64,000 nucleotides of DNA from a bacterium (lineage in GTDB: Bacteria; Pseudomonadota; Gammaproteobacteria; Burkholderiales; Burkholderiaceae_C): NCBI GenBank assembly GCA_030824555.1, contig JAVBXK010000018.1:222007-286006 (forward strand). The letters are read 5' to 3'. The translations under genes were made by a program, and so were the position numbers. Shown piece by piece: positions 46,398-54,760 of the stretch (the stretch's first letter is position 1; each line of letters opens with the position of its first letter). The notes beneath the pieces are model-generated. The model made no database searches, was not told where the DNA came from, and worked only from the letters and a program-made list of their open reading frames with translations.

Positions 46398-47708
46398 ATG
46401 TTTTTTTCATTTAATTTGTCATCTATGCACAAAACACCACTGCGTCGCCCGTCAACGGGGCGTCCCCTGGCGCGCAGCGGCACGTTGGCGCTGCTGTGTG
46501 TCGGCATGTGGGCGCCAAGCCTCACCCTGGCTGCGCCAATCGATCCTGACCCCGCAACCTGGTCTCAGTGCCTGAACCGCTTGCAACCCCAGGCGCAACA
46601 GGCGGGCGTGACGGCACAAACCTGGGACACGCTGTTCAGCGACATCCAGCCCGATGGCACCGTGCTGGAAAAGCTGGACAACCAGCCCGAGTTCAAAACA
46701 CCCATCTGGGACTACCTGGCCGGTTTGGTTGATGACGAGCGCGTGGCAGAAGGCCAACGCCTGCTGACCGAACACGCCGCCACACTGGACCGTGCAGTCG
46801 CCGCGTACGGCGTGGACGCGGCCACGGTGGTGGCTGTGTGGGGTGTCGAGAGCAACTTCGGCCAGAGTTTCGGGCGCTACCCGCTGGTGCAGGCATTGGG
46901 CACACTGAGCTGCTTCGGCAGGCGACAAGCGTTTTTCCAGAAAGAGCTGTATGCCACCCTGCGCATCGCGCAAGGCGGGCACGTGGCACCCCAGGCATTG
47001 GTGGGGTCGTGGGCGGGTGCGTTCGGCCACACGCAATTCATGCCCACCACCTACGAACGGCTGGCGGTTGACTTTGACGGTGACGGCAAACGCGACCTGA
47101 CCGCCAGCGTGCCCGATGCGCTGGCCTCCACGGCCAACTTCCTGCAAAAGGCTGGGTGGAAACCTGGCATCCCCTGGGGTGTGGAGGTCCGTCTGCCCGC
47201 TGGCATGTCCACACATGGCGAGGGGCGGCGCACCAAGCGTGCGGCCAGCGTCTGGGCAGAACGCGGGGTGCGCACCATCGACGGACGGGAGCTGACCACC
47301 GTGTTCGGAGCCGACGCGCAGCTGGGCCTGATGGTGCCTGCCAGCGGCGCACCCGGTGCGCTGCCCAGCCTGGGCACGGGGCCTGCCTTCCTGGTCAGCC
47401 GCAACTTCGATGCGGTGTACAGCTACAACGCGGCAGAAAGTTACGGCCTGGCCATTGCCCACCTGTCAGACCGGCTGCGCGGCAAAGGTCCGTTTGCCAC
47501 AGCCTGGCCGACCGACGATGCAGGTCTGGCACGCGTGCAGCGGCGCGAGCTGCAAACCTTGCTGACCCTGCGTGGCCACGACATCGGTGACATTGACGGC
47601 ATGCTGGGCGAAAAAAGCCGTGCCGCCATCCGGGCCGAGCAGACGCGGCTGGGGCATGCCGTCAACGGCCGGGGTGGTCAGAAACTGTTGCAGGCGCTGC
47701 AACCTTGA
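46398..47708 (+). CDS. lytic murein transglycosylase, MltB family
   Basis: A 436-residue secreted peptidoglycan lyase cleaving MurNAc-GlcNAc bonds with 1,6-anhydro products. Signal peptide ends near LTLAAP (about 46). The MltB catalytic segment VVAVWGVESNFGQSFGRYP holds the general acid E151, followed by SWAGAFGHTQFMPTTY; a C-terminal peptidoglycan-binding domain (about 370-432, LQTLLTLRGHDIGDIDGMLG) completes it. No lipobox, so soluble periplasmic. Start uncertain: ATG 46398 or 46425, neither with a clear Shine-Dalgarno. Confidence 0.92.
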   Translation: MFFSFNLSSMHKTPLRRPSTGRPLARSGTLALLCVGMWAPSLTLAAPIDPDPATWSQCLNRLQPQAQQAGVTAQTWDTLFSDIQPDGTVLEKLDNQPEFKTPIWDYLAGLVDDERVAEGQRLLTEHAATLDRAVAAYGVDAATVVAVWGVESNFGQSFGRYPLVQALGTLSCFGRRQAFFQKELYATLRIAQGGHVAPQALVGSWAGAFGHTQFMPTTYERLAVDFDGDGKRDLTASVPDALASTANFLQKAGWKPGIPWGVEVRLPAGMSTHGEGRRTKRAASVWAERGVRTIDGRELTTVFGADAQLGLMVPASGAPGALPSLGTGPAFLVSRNFDAVYSYNAAESYGLAIAHLSDRLRGKGPFATAWPTDDAGLARVQRRELQTLLTLRGHDIGDIDGMLGEKSRAAIRAEQTRLGHAVNGRGGQKLLQALQP

Positions 47709-47833
47709 CTGGCCTTGAGTGGCCTGAACACCCTTGAATCGCCTTCAGCCGCCGTCAGCTGAATGCCATGCATTTCGCCAAACCTGTCGCTGAAAGCAAG
47801 CTGGTCTGAGTTTGCCTCAGCGACATCCGCCTG

Positions 47834-48367
47834 TCAGCCCACTGGCGGCGTGGCCTCCAACCTCAGCAACCCGACCACGCGGGCACAGTCGTCAATGTGC
47901 TGGTTGCACACATAACGCATGGCGGTGTACGCCAGCACGGCTGACACCGCCTGCCCTGCCAGCGGAATGAACCGCGTCAGCTGCCGCCCTGCCAGCCGCT
48001 GGCTGACGCTGCCCAGCGCCCGCAACACCAGCTGTCGGGTGATGCCGCTGCCCACCAGGGTGGACCCTACGGCTGTGATGGCCTTGTACACCAGCACCCG
48101 TTTGTCGGGAGCCAGTGCCTCGACCTGCGCTTCGCTCAACCCAAACCGCTCATTGATCTGGCCAAACAGGCGCATCAGCAACACCACGTCAGCAGCCACA
48201 TCCAGCCCGGGGATGGGCACCACCGATGCCCCCGCCGACAACAGGGCTTTGCGCGACACCATCCGCCGACAGTCAGCCACCAGCGCATGGACGGCCACCG
48301 TTGCGGGCAGGCTACCCGCGTTCAAAACGGCAGCCTGGGCCGCCAGGGGCACAGCCGGACGCGACAC
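47834..48367 (-). CDS. conserved protein, DUF697/YcjF-like
   Basis: A protein of about 177 residues with hydrophobic helices and the pattern SAGASVVPIPGLDVAADV, INERFGLSEAQVEAL and IPLAGQAVSAVLAY, reminiscent of DUF697/YcjF membrane-associated proteins. Function unknown and family assignment tentative. The start is unclear: GTG at 48367 follows the GlsB stop by one base with a G-rich stretch upstream; GTG at 48382 is an alternative; a longer open frame to 48520 overlaps GlsB and is rejected. Probably coupled to the GlsB gene. Confidence 0.6.
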   Translation of the reverse strand: MSRPAVPLAAQAAVLNAGSLPATVAVHALVADCRRMVSRKALLSAGASVVPIPGLDVAADVVLLMRLFGQINERFGLSEAQVEALAPDKRVLVYKAITAVGSTLVGSGITRQLVLRALGSVSQRLAGRQLTRFIPLAGQAVSAVLAYTAMRYVCNQHIDDCARVVGLLRLEATPPVG

Positions 48368-48368
48368 A

Positions 48369-48629
48369 TCACCCCCCGTCACGGCCACCTTGGCGCAGCA
48401 GGCCCACAGCCCACAACAAAACCACTGCGCCCGCCACACTGGCGGCGAAGCCTGCCAACTCACCCGGTGCGTACCAATGCAGCCATTGCCCGGCTGCGTT
48501 GGCCAGGAACGAGCCCGCAACCCCCAGCAACGATGTCAGCACCAGACCCAGCTTCTGATTACCTGGCAACAACGCCCGCGCCAGCAAACCCACCACAAAT
48601 CCCAGCAACGCCATCCAGACATAACTCAT
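48369..48629 (-). CDS. GlsB/YeaQ/YmgE family membrane protein
   Basis: An 86-residue protein with three predicted helices and the family pattern MSYVWMALLGFVVGLLARAL and then LLPG, SLLGVAGSFLAN. Members are stress-associated, of unknown mechanism. ATG at 48629 gives the standard N-terminus. First gene of a two-gene leftward unit. Confidence 0.85.
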   Translation of the reverse strand: MSYVWMALLGFVVGLLARALLPGNQKLGLVLTSLLGVAGSFLANAAGQWLHWYAPGELAGFAASVAGAVVLLWAVGLLRQGGRDGG

Positions 48630-48674
48630 GTGAACCCCTTGCGTGAAACGCAGCATGTGACAAAAAAATTAAGC

Positions 48675-48726
48675 CAAATTGGCCTTTATCGCTTGTATTA
48701 AATCATACATTTGCTATCCAATTAGA
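48675..48726 (+). repeat. AT-rich intergenic element, copy 5
   Basis: TCGCTT (48689-48694), 18 bp, GCTAT (48713-48717), with GGCCTTTA before and CCAATT after; same layout as copies 1-3. It lies in the 320-bp gap between GlsB and the DUF47 gene, which holds no other gene. Confidence 0.6.
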
Positions 48727-48869
48727 AGCAATCACATTGTCAATTGCTCCATCCAGATGGACAGTCTGATTGATTTTTCAAGGCCATGCACGCACAGAGT
48801 CCACCTGAACAGGCCCCGCCACGCCATTCCGTCTGAATGAAGGCTGGTTGCCCGGCAGTACACTCGAAG

Positions 48870-48900
48870 AAGTCATATTTATGTAACAACTTCGTCATGT
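48870..48900 (+). promoter_or_regulatory. possible Pho box upstream of the phosphate-uptake pair
   Basis: Three heptamers at 11-bp steps: AAGTCAT (48870-48876), ATGTAAC (48881-48887) and TCGTCAT (48892-48898). Each matches five of seven bases of the PhoB half site CTGTCAT, and the 11-bp phase is that of Pho boxes. It is 50-80 bp before the DUF47 start. Confidence 0.35.
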
Positions 48901-48949
48901 CAACGACATGGCGATGGCGATTGCCTCGTCAAAGCACCAGGAGTGATGC

Positions 48950-49597
48950 ATGTTTTTTGGGAAACTGTTGCCTCGTGAAGGTAATTTTTTCGAGATGTTC
49001 AACCAGCATGCCAAACATGTGGTCGAAACGTCCAAGGCCTTTACCAGTCTGGTGGTCAACTACAACGACCCCACACTGCGCGAACAATTCATGCACGAGG
49101 TCCACCGTGCCGAAGGTGCAGCCGACCGCATCACCACCGAGGTGAACCGTGCCATCCACACCACGTTCATCACACCGATCGACCGCGAACAGATCCACGG
49201 CCTGATCAACGCCATGGACGATGTGGCCGACCTGATTCAGGACTGCGCCGAAACCATGGCGCTGTACGACATCCGGGGCATGACAGATGAAATCCAGCGC
49301 TTCACCGAAATCAACGTGAAATGCTGTGAGCGCATGCAAAGCGCCGTCGCCATGCTGGAAAAAATTGCCGATCCGCACGTGGCCGAAGCAGCCTTGAAAA
49401 CCTGCGATGAGATCGATCGCCTCGAATCTGACGCTGACCGCCTGATGCGCACCGCCATGAGCAAACTGTTCCGTGAAGAAGCCGATGTGCGCGAGCTGAT
49501 CAAAATGAAGGCCATGTACGAGCTGCTCGAAACCGTGTCTGACAAATGCGAGGTGGTGGCCGTGCAGATCGAGGGCATCGTCCTCGAAAACTCCTGA
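48950..49597 (+). CDS. DUF47 family phosphate-transport accessory protein (PhoU-like)
   Basis: A 215-residue all-helical protein of the DUF47/PhoU-like family: FFGKLLPREGNFFEMFNQHA at the start and VHRAEGAADRITTEVNRAIH, FITPIDREQIHGLINAMDDV inside. Members are almost always encoded just before a Pit transporter and regulate it. ATG at 48950 with AGGAG eight bases upstream; 16 nt before pit. Confidence 0.93.
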   Translation: MFFGKLLPREGNFFEMFNQHAKHVVETSKAFTSLVVNYNDPTLREQFMHEVHRAEGAADRITTEVNRAIHTTFITPIDREQIHGLINAMDDVADLIQDCAETMALYDIRGMTDEIQRFTEINVKCCERMQSAVAMLEKIADPHVAEAALKTCDEIDRLESDADRLMRTAMSKLFREEADVRELIKMKAMYELLETVSDKCEVVAVQIEGIVLENS

Positions 49598-49613
49598 TCC
49601 CGGAGCGCTGCCC

Positions 49614-50624
49614 ATGACAACCATGCAGACAGCCCTTTGGGTGGTGGTGCTATTGGTGGCGTTGGCGTTGATGTTTGACTTCATGAACGGGTTTCATGAT
49701 GCGGCCAACTCCATCGCAACCGTGGTGTCCACTGGCGTGCTCAAGCCCGCGCAGGCTGTGGCCTTTGCTGCCTTCTTCAATTTCGTCGCCATCTTCATCT
49801 TCAAACTGAGCGTCGCGGCCACGGTGGGCAAAGGCATTGTCATGCCTGGCGTGGTCGACGTGCACGTGGTGTTCGGAGCACTGGTCGGGGCCATCACTTG
49901 GAACGCCATCACCTGGTACTACGGCATTCCCAGCAGCTCGTCACATGCGCTGATTGGCGGCATCGTGGGTGCCGTGATTGCCAAGTCTGGCGTGGGGTCG
50001 CTGGTATCGGGTGGGGTCCTGAAAACAGTGGCTTTCATTTTCGTGTCGCCCTTGTTGGGCTTTTTGCTGGGTTCGCTGATGATGGTGGCCGTGGCGTGGA
50101 TATTCCGCCGCGCACGCCCCTCCAAGGTAGACCGCTGGTTCCGCCGGTTGCAGCTGATATCAGCAGGTGCGTACAGCCTGGGCCACGGCGGCAACGATGC
50201 GCAAAAGACCATCGGCATCATCTGGATGCTGCTGATCGCCACCGGCTACTCGGCAGCCGGCGATGCCTCGCCACCCATGTGGACCATCCTGGCGTGCTAC
50301 ACGGCCATCGCAGGCGGCACCATGTTCGGGGGTTGGCGCATCGTCAAAACGATGGGCCAGAAAATCACCAAACTCAAGCCTGTTGGGGGTTTCTGCGCAG
50401 AAACCGGTGGCGCATTGACGCTGTTCCTGGCCACTGCACTGGGTATCCCGGTGTCCACCACCCACACCATCACCGGGGCCATCGTCGGGGTGGGCTCGAC
50501 ACAGCGCGCCAGTGCGGTGCGCTGGGGTGTGGCGGGCAACATCGTCTGGGCATGGGTGCTGACCATTCCAGCCAGCGCATTCGTTGCCGCTGTGGCCTAT
50601 GGCGTGAGCTTGTTGCTGTTCTGA
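49614..50624 (+). CDS. inorganic phosphate transporter, PiT family
   Basis: A 336-residue inner-membrane carrier moving metal-phosphate with protons. Both PiT signatures are present: FMNGFHDAANSIATVVSTG near the N-terminus and SLGHGGNDAQKTIGII after the central loop; GIPVSTTHTITGAIVGVG is the second repeat. About ten helices. ATG at 49614. Operon with the DUF47 gene; its last codons form half of a hairpin shared with alkC. Confidence 0.95.
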   Translation: MTTMQTALWVVVLLVALALMFDFMNGFHDAANSIATVVSTGVLKPAQAVAFAAFFNFVAIFIFKLSVAATVGKGIVMPGVVDVHVVFGALVGAITWNAITWYYGIPSSSSHALIGGIVGAVIAKSGVGSLVSGGVLKTVAFIFVSPLLGFLLGSLMMVAVAWIFRRARPSKVDRWFRRLQLISAGAYSLGHGGNDAQKTIGIIWMLLIATGYSAAGDASPPMWTILACYTAIAGGTMFGGWRIVKTMGQKITKLKPVGGFCAETGGALTLFLATALGIPVSTTHTITGAIVGVGSTQRASAVRWGVAGNIVWAWVLTIPASAFVAAVAYGVSLLLF

Positions 50625-50643
50625 GGCGACTCAGCACAGCAAC
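50612..50643. terminator. GNRA-capped hairpin over the pit and alkC stop codons
   Basis: Arms GTTGCTGTTCTGAG (50612-50625) and CTCAGCACAGCAAC (50630-50643) pair with one mismatch around a GCGA loop. Both converging stop codons are in the stem and the two genes are only 6 bp apart. There is no T-run, so it is either a weak bidirectional terminator or a 3'-end protector. Confidence 0.6.
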
Positions 50644-51764
50644 TCGAACGTCCCCAGGCCGTGCGCATCACCGTTGACGAGCACCTCCACCCTGTGCTCG
50701 CCGGGGTAATGCTGACGGGTGGTCATCTGCCGCAATGACAAGGTCTTGCCCAGCGTCACGGACGCACCGGGCGGCAACGTCAACTGCTGGAGTTTGAACA
50801 CTTTGGGCCGTGCCAGCCCATTGACCTTGCGGTAAAACACCTTCAAGTCCACCAGCAAGGCCTGGGGCTGGTGCATGGGGTTGTGCAGGGCAAACGTCAC
50901 CCGCACCGTGCCGCCCACACATGGCCGCAGTGGCTCGAAACTGACGTTTGACACCTGCACTTGACTGCACGCACCATGCCCGAGCACAGCCAGCGCATCA
51001 CGGTGTGCCGCCTTGACCAGTGAGCGCAGGGCGTGTGCCACCAACCACTGACGCTGACTGCGTTGTGCGTCAGATGCATTCGGTGGCAACTCGTCCAGCC
51101 ACCGTCGCGTGGTGTCAATCAGCAACTGTGGATGGTCTTTGCCAATGTCGTTGAGGTTGTTGGCGACCGAGCGCCGCACGTACAACGAGGGGTCGTCCTT
51201 CAGCCCTTCCAGCAGCGCCAGAACGGGTGCAGGATCACGCTGAAACGCACGCAATCGCCGCCCCCAGGGCAACCGGGGGCGGGTGCCCTCCGACACCAGG
51301 CGTCGCACATGTTCATTCGGGTCGTGCACCCACTCTGCAAGGCGATCGAGCGTGGCCTGCGGGTGGGTCTCCAGAAAAGGCCGAATGCTGAACTCTGCCG
51401 TGAACAGCTGCGTCAACCGATGTTGCGCTTGCATGGCCGCTTCGAACTGCTGCAGGCCAAACATGCCCACATAACTGGTAAACGGCAGGTACAGGAAGCG
51501 ACCCAGACTACCCGTGCCCAGGTCCACGGCTTGCTCCGCCGCCAGGCGCACCATTGCCATCGCCTTGGCATCGTCGGCAGGCAGATGTTGTCGCATCACC
51601 TTGGCCAGGTGGCTGCCTCGCGCCATCAGATCGAGAGAGTCGTACCCCCGCAAGGCATCCGCCAGAAACGCTTCGGCTGAGAACCCAGGCACCACACCCG
51701 CCAGCATGCTGGCAATCTTGCGCGGAACGTCGGGGCCGTATTGGTTGACCAATGGCTCAGCCAT
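50631..51764 (-). CDS. alkC: DNA alkylation repair protein, AlkC-like
   Basis: A 377-residue HEAT-like-repeat DNA glycosylase that would excise cationic alkylpurines such as 3-methyladenine. The signature DDPSLYVRRSVANNLNDIGK is typical of AlkC, as is LDRLAEWVHDPNEHVRRLVS. After the HEAT part (about 1-265) comes a beta-rich Ig-like domain (about 270-377, VRVTFALHNP, TLGKTLSLRQM), known in AlkC of Pseudomonas to contact DNA. ATG at 51764. It is 10 nt from the DUF1854 gene and so may be co-transcribed with the cyanophycin-linked exporter. Confidence 0.85.
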   Translation of the reverse strand: MAEPLVNQYGPDVPRKIASMLAGVVPGFSAEAFLADALRGYDSLDLMARGSHLAKVMRQHLPADDAKAMAMVRLAAEQAVDLGTGSLGRFLYLPFTSYVGMFGLQQFEAAMQAQHRLTQLFTAEFSIRPFLETHPQATLDRLAEWVHDPNEHVRRLVSEGTRPRLPWGRRLRAFQRDPAPVLALLEGLKDDPSLYVRRSVANNLNDIGKDHPQLLIDTTRRWLDELPPNASDAQRSQRQWLVAHALRSLVKAAHRDALAVLGHGACSQVQVSNVSFEPLRPCVGGTVRVTFALHNPMHQPQALLVDLKVFYRKVNGLARPKVFKLQQLTLPPGASVTLGKTLSLRQMTTRQHYPGEHRVEVLVNGDAHGLGTFELLC

Positions 51765-51774
51765 GGCGGATCGG

Positions 51775-52245
51775 TCAAAGAAAGCGGTCGAGCAACTTCT
51801 TGCTGTGGCGGTCCAGCGCAAACAGGTCACGGATCAGGAATTGCACCCCGTGGCTGTCGACCACCAGCAGCGCGCCGCCACTGAGGCGGCGGATGTCTTC
51901 CTCGCCTTTCAGCACGAACTCGAAATTTCCCCGGTCGGTGTCCACGTGCCAGTTGCTGGGCGTGGCAAAGCTGGACACGCTGTTCAGCCGCTGAATCTCG
52001 GGCATGAACTCGCGCTCCTGCAAACCTTTTCGCACAGCCGCCTGCATATCGGGGGGCAAGTCGACCAGCCGGTCAATCCAGGCAAGCTCGTGGCCATCGA
52101 TGTCCACGATCGACAGCCCTTCCTCTGCGGCCGACACCGGAAAGGCACGCACCGGCACCACACCCGTGTGCACCGTGCCGTCTGCCGCAGTGAACACCAA
52201 CCTGCCAGCGGTGTTCCAGTGGAGTTTGAATGTGGGGGCGTTCAT
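51775..52245 (-). CDS. DUF1854 protein associated with cyanophycin genes
   Basis: A 156-residue cytoplasmic protein made almost wholly of a DUF1854 domain (GRLVFTAADGTVHTGVVPVRAFP, ELAWIDRLVDLP, NWHVDTDRGNFEFVLKGEED, ALLVVDSHGVQFLIRDL). Function unknown. DUF1854 genes occur mainly beside a fused ABC exporter and cyanophycin synthetases in beta-proteobacteria, as here. ATG at 52245 overlaps the stop of the exporter gene (ATGA), so it is translated together with it. Confidence 0.9.
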   Translation of the reverse strand: MNAPTFKLHWNTAGRLVFTAADGTVHTGVVPVRAFPVSAAEEGLSIVDIDGHELAWIDRLVDLPPDMQAAVRKGLQEREFMPEIQRLNSVSSFATPSNWHVDTDRGNFEFVLKGEEDIRRLSGGALLVVDSHGVQFLIRDLFALDRHSKKLLDRFL

Positions 52246-54542
52246 GCGACCTCCTCCTGCATCACGTCCTGATTGACCTTGGCCTGGCGAGCCTGGGCCT
52301 CATACAGGCGGTGGTAAGCGCCCTGCTTGTCCATCAGCTCCTCGTGGCTGCCCACCTCGACCATGTGCCCCTTGTCCATCACCACCAAGCGGTTGGCTCG
52401 GCGCAAGGTTGACAGGCGGTGCGCCACGGCAATGGTGGTGCGGCCCCGGACCAGGTTGTCCAGCGCTTTCTGGATTTCTTTTTCGGTCTCGGTATCGACA
52501 GACGAGGTAGCCTCATCAAGAATCAAAATTTTCGGGTCGATCAACAACGCACGGGCAATCGAAATGCGCTGACGCTCGCCACCCGACAGGCCCTGCCCCC
52601 GTTCACCCACCAGCGAGTCATACCCCTGAGGCAACCGCAGGATGAACTCGTGTGCGTGCGCGGCCCGGGCTGCCGCAACGATGTCTGCATGCGTGGCATC
52701 GGGTCGACCGTATGCAATGTTTTCGGCAATGGTGCCGAAAAACAAAAACGGCTCTTGCAGCACCAAGCCGATGTTGCGACGGAAGTCAGCCACCTTGACG
52801 GCGCGGATGTCGATGCCGTCAATCTTGATGGCACCACCGCTCACGTCGTAAAAACGGCACATCAGGTTGACCAGCGTGCTCTTGCCCGAGCCACTGTGCC
52901 CTACCAACCCGATGAATTCGCCGGGTTCGATGGTGAGGTTCAGCCCTTTGATGACCGCACGGTTGCCGTAGCGGAACTGGGCGTTCTCGATGTCGATGCG
53001 CCCTTTCACATCGGTCAGCGGCACGGGGTTGGCGGGTTCGGGCACGCTGGATACGTGGTCCAGCACGTCAAAAATCCGTTTGGCGCCAGCGGCGGCTTTT
53101 TGCGTCACTGAAACGATGCGGCTCATCGAATCGAGTCGCATGTAAAACCGCCCGATGTAGGCCAGGAATGCCGTCAGCACACCCACGGTGATCGCGTTTT
53201 GCGACACCTGCCAAATACCGAATGCCCACACCACCAGCAGACCTATTTCGGTCATCAGCGTCACCGTGGGGGTGAACAGGCTCCATGTGCGGTTGAGCTT
53301 GTCGTTGACCGACAGGTTGTAGCGGTTGGCATCGCGAAAACGCGTGGCTTCGCGCTCTTCCTGTGCAAATGCCTTCACCACCCGGATACCGGGAATGGTG
53401 TCGGCCAGCACGTTGGTCACCTCGGCCCACACACGGTCAATTTTTTCAAACCCTGTGCGCAGGCGGTCACGCACCAGGTGGATCAACCACGCAATGAAGG
53501 GCAGCGGCACCAGCGTCACCAGTGCCAGCCAGGGGTTGATGGAGAACAGGATGGCCGCCGTCATGACGATCATCAGCACGTCGGTGGCAAAGTCGAGCAA
53601 GTGCAGCGACAGGAACACGTTGATGCGGTCGGTCTCGCTGCCGATGCGGGCCATCAGGTCGCCCGTGCGCTTGCCGCCGAAATATTCCAGCGACAGCCCC
53701 ATCAGGTGCTCATAGGTGTTGGTACGCAAATCCGCACCGATGCGCTCAGACACCAACGCCAGAATGTAGGTCTTGGCCCAGCCCAGGCCCCACGCCACCA
53801 TGGCCGATGCAAACAGGCCACCCAGGTACATCAGCACCACGCCGCGCTCGATGGGTTTGCCGTTCTGGAACGGGATCAGGATGTCATCCATCAGCGGCAT
53901 GGTCAGATAAGGCGGCACCAGTGTGGCAGCGGTGGAAGCCAGCATCAACAAAAATCCAGCCAGCAGTTGCCACTGATACGGCCGTGCAAACCGCCACAGG
54001 CGCAACAGCGTCCAGGTGGATGGCGGTTGCTCCACCTCGGCCGCAAACGACATGACCTCGTCCTTGTCATCGTCGTCTTCAGGCAACGGGCCTTGCTCAG
54101 ACGCCAGCGTGCGCAACGCAGCCGGCACAGACAACTCGCGTTGCACCAACCCAAACTGGACCACCAGTTTCTGAGCCCACAAATTGGCGCCCAGCGTGAA
54201 GCGCCACACCGCCAAACGCGCCTCATCGGCCATCAGTTCGAGCGTGGCCACACCGGCATGGTCATGCAACAGCAACGATTGACCCGCCTGCAATTCAAAC
54301 GGCTGCACACTGCCCGCTGGCGACTCGGTGCCTTCAGCGGACCAAGTCAACAAGCGCTGACTGGTCAACATCACCACTGCCTGTGATGCATGCAACTGGT
54401 CGTTGAGGTCAGTGACCAACAGCGCCCGCACCACCTCGCCTGTGCGCAAGCCACTTTGCAATCGGCTCAACCCATGGCAGGGCGCAACAGCTGCTGCGGG
54501 AAAAAGACTGAAATCGGACAGGACAGTGAGGCTGGATGACAT
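52242..54542 (-). CDS. cyanophycin-associated ABC exporter (fused TMD-NBD)
   Basis: A 766-residue half-transporter. An N-terminal domain (about 1-170), including ALLVTDLNDQLHASQAVVML, looks like a PH/YokE-type fold and is unusual for ABC exporters; then six helices (about 190-470), and a nucleotide-binding domain (about 505-745) with Walker A GHSGSGKS, signature LSGGERQR, Walker B ILILDEATSS and the switch AVAHRLS. Acts as a homodimer by analogy. It is divergent from cphA' (218 bp) and coupled to DUF1854. A role in cyanophycin metabolism is known only from gene association. Confidence 0.9.
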   Translation of the reverse strand: MSSSLTVLSDFSLFPAAAVAPCHGLSRLQSGLRTGEVVRALLVTDLNDQLHASQAVVMLTSQRLLTWSAEGTESPAGSVQPFELQAGQSLLLHDHAGVATLELMADEARLAVWRFTLGANLWAQKLVVQFGLVQRELSVPAALRTLASEQGPLPEDDDDKDEVMSFAAEVEQPPSTWTLLRLWRFARPYQWQLLAGFLLMLASTAATLVPPYLTMPLMDDILIPFQNGKPIERGVVLMYLGGLFASAMVAWGLGWAKTYILALVSERIGADLRTNTYEHLMGLSLEYFGGKRTGDLMARIGSETDRINVFLSLHLLDFATDVLMIVMTAAILFSINPWLALVTLVPLPFIAWLIHLVRDRLRTGFEKIDRVWAEVTNVLADTIPGIRVVKAFAQEEREATRFRDANRYNLSVNDKLNRTWSLFTPTVTLMTEIGLLVVWAFGIWQVSQNAITVGVLTAFLAYIGRFYMRLDSMSRIVSVTQKAAAGAKRIFDVLDHVSSVPEPANPVPLTDVKGRIDIENAQFRYGNRAVIKGLNLTIEPGEFIGLVGHSGSGKSTLVNLMCRFYDVSGGAIKIDGIDIRAVKVADFRRNIGLVLQEPFLFFGTIAENIAYGRPDATHADIVAAARAAHAHEFILRLPQGYDSLVGERGQGLSGGERQRISIARALLIDPKILILDEATSSVDTETEKEIQKALDNLVRGRTTIAVAHRLSTLRRANRLVVMDKGHMVEVGSHEELMDKQGAYHRLYEAQARQAKVNQDVMQEEVA

Positions 54543-54760
54543 GGGTGGTGATTGTCGGCTCAGAAACCTCGGTGCCTGGGTGAGCAGGGTGAACGGGCGA
54601 TGTCCGACCTGTAAAAAAATGTTGCGGCTTCAACTTCAAGCCGAGGCAGCAACCGCACAATATTGGCCAGGGCGGATTGTATGAGTGGCCTGTTTCACCA
54701 GCAGCCAAACGACAACCCGTGTTGTTCCCACAAAACAGGCCCCAGAAGGCCTGGCCATCC

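Noticed and set aside
54543..54760. divergent promoter in the exporter/cphA' gap
   Set aside because: TTCAAG-N17-CAATAT and a small GGCTT/AAGCC hairpin can be drawn, but matches are weak on both strands.
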